A stretch of 6,407 nt of DNA from Candidatus Sumerlaeota bacterium. Its GTDB lineage: Bacteria; Sumerlaeota; Sumerlaeia; JAFGJS01. The stretch is from NCBI GenBank assembly GCA_016928995.1, contig JAFGJS010000091.1:1-6407 (forward strand). The letters are read 5' to 3'. Positions within the stretch are counted from its first letter, which is position 1; each line of letters begins with the position of its first letter. The position numbers and the translations under genes were made by a program. The notes under the pieces were generated by a model. It saw nothing but the letters and a program-made list of their open reading frames with translations, was not told the DNA's origin and made no database searches. This document shows, piece by piece, positions 6,081-6,407 of this stretch.

Positions 6081-6228
6081 TTAGTAGCTGATGTTACGCA
6101 TCTGGATTGGAAATGAGCCAAAAGGTAGGGGCGATTGTCCTCAATCGCCCGTCAAACCAGCGAAATTAAGCGGGCGATTGAGGACAATCGCCCCTACCAG
6201 AACTAGTGTGCGTAACATCAGTTAGTAG
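6081..6228. mobile_element. MITE-like element with 13-bp terminal inverted repeats and 7-bp direct repeat
   Basis: Perfect 13-bp inverted repeats, CTGATGTTACGCA at 6088-6100 and TGCGTAACATCAG at 6209-6221, are directly abutted on both outer sides by the 7-bp direct repeat TTAGTAG (6081-6087 and 6222-6228). This is the exact layout of a transposed element with its target-site duplication; the element itself is 134 bp with no coding capacity. Its core is a twin-hairpin repeat (6124-6198). It would need a transposase encoded elsewhere. It lies in the non-coding stretch upstream of rplU. Confidence 0.6.
6124..6198. repeat. REP-doublet (REPIN-like) repeat with a perfect 28-bp inverted repeat
   Basis: The 28-nt arm at 6124-6151 and its exact reverse complement at 6171-6198 are separated by 19 nt. 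Each arm is itself a hairpin: GGGCGATTG (6129-6137), loop TCCT, CAATCGCCC (6142-6150) on the left; the same stem with loop AGGA at 6172-6193 on the right. Read on its own strand, each half begins GGTAGGGGCG, so GTAG again heads the palindrome, as in RAYT-linked REP sequences. It can fold as one long cruciform or as two small hairpins. It could act as a two-way transcription barrier, though neither side has a U tract. Confidence 0.75.
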
Positions 6229-6258
6229 AGGTTGCCTTCATTCTGTGACGGATCTCAA

Positions 6259-6282
6259 GTGGGAGGGGCTATCCTCAGCCCC
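6259..6282 (+). repeat. Single REP-like hairpin with GTGG head
   Basis: GTGG at 6259-6262 is followed by a palindrome, GGGGCT (6265-6270), loop ATCCTC, AGCCCC (6277-6282). It shares the GGGGC stem start and the TCCTCA loop region with each half of the 6124-6198 doublet, so it looks like a relative. I see no inverted partner before the window ends, so it is either a singlet or half of a doublet lost or changed beyond recognition. Confidence 0.5.
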
Positions 6283-6352
6283 GAATATTCGCTTTTCCAA
6301 TCACCGTTCATAATTTAGAGCTGTCCAGCCCCCTTTTCGAGGTCCATTTGAA

Positions 6353-6407
6353 ATGAGAGAATTTCTACTTGTTTCTTGTTTTCGTCTCCTTGCAAACTGC
6401 ATTGGCC
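6353..6407 (+). CDS. Possible start of an unidentified protein, cut by the window edge
   Basis: An ATG at 6353 opens a frame without stop to the last base, giving MREFLLVSCFRLLANCIG. GAGGT at 6339-6343 lies 9 nt upstream, an acceptable ribosome binding site. The short basic start and hydrophobic run could be the beginning of a signal peptide or membrane anchor, but only 18 residues are visible and an open frame this short is common by chance. No function can be assigned. Confidence 0.25.
   Translation, partial: MREFLLVSCFRLLANCIG

Noticed and set aside
5593-6084. A 163-codon + strand open frame running across rplU into the repeats
   Set aside because: It is antisense to L21, then continues through promoter and repeat DNA; the Ser-rich translation has no family resemblance.
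4970-6352. CRISPR array, considered because of the repeated palindromes
   Set aside because: The repeats are inverted doublets, not regularly spaced direct repeats with unique spacers, and no cas genes are present.

Overview
The window is about 6.4 kb of bacterial chromosome holding six confident genes, all apparently intact. Two are on the + strand: clpX (176-1435) and a multi-membrane, GT-C-like protein (1552-2913). Four are on the - strand, in the order transcribed: rplU (L21, 5813-5502), rpmA (L27, 5480-5217), pdxJ (4969-4232) and a second GT-C-like membrane protein (4195-2921). The two membrane-protein genes meet tail to tail with 7 bp between stop codons. A possible seventh gene starts at 6353 and runs off the right edge.

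Organism: a Gram-negative-type or PVC/FCB-like bacterium fits best, but this is inference. PdxJ has the N-x-N-[KR]-IA..RN version of the N-terminal motif and the HPRPDERHIRR block that I associate with Bacteroidetes and related phyla rather than Proteobacteria. The intergenic DNA is full of short palindromes and CGCAGAG-type dispersed repeats of the kind seen in uncultured Planctomycetes/Lentisphaerae/Hydrogenedentes-like genomes. No 16S rRNA or other decisive marker is present.

Layout: positions 1-175 hold a plausible sigma70-type promoter (111-139) and a good ribosome binding site for clpX, with no clpP visible beside it. Positions 1436-1551 are a short spacer with a stem-loop. Positions 4970-5216 separate rpmA from pdxJ and hold a stem-loop that probably ends the L21-L27 message, then a palindromic repeat element. 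Positions 5814-6352 carry a strong promoter (perfect TTGACA, 17-bp spacer) and a canonical intrinsic terminator just upstream of rplU, then at least three separate repeats.

The most interesting content is intergenic. Two repeats (5029-5079 and 6124-6198) have the architecture of REP doublets (REPINs): two small hairpins in inverted orientation, each headed by GTAG on its own strand. A third, single hairpin headed by GTGG lies at 6259-6282. In the first doublet the two halves differ at two stem pairs, and both differences are compensated. Each doublet also sits inside a longer inverted repeat (13-14 bp arms) flanked by a 7-10 bp direct repeat, which looks like a terminal-inverted-repeat element with a target-site duplication. 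No transposase is in the window, so these would be non-autonomous.

Functionally the genes are housekeeping: protein unfolding for ClpP (clpX), ribosome assembly (rplU-rpmA) and vitamin B6 synthesis (pdxJ). The two putative envelope glycosyltransferases have no visible pathway partners here. I see no defence system, CRISPR array, rRNA, tRNA or protein-coding mobile element.
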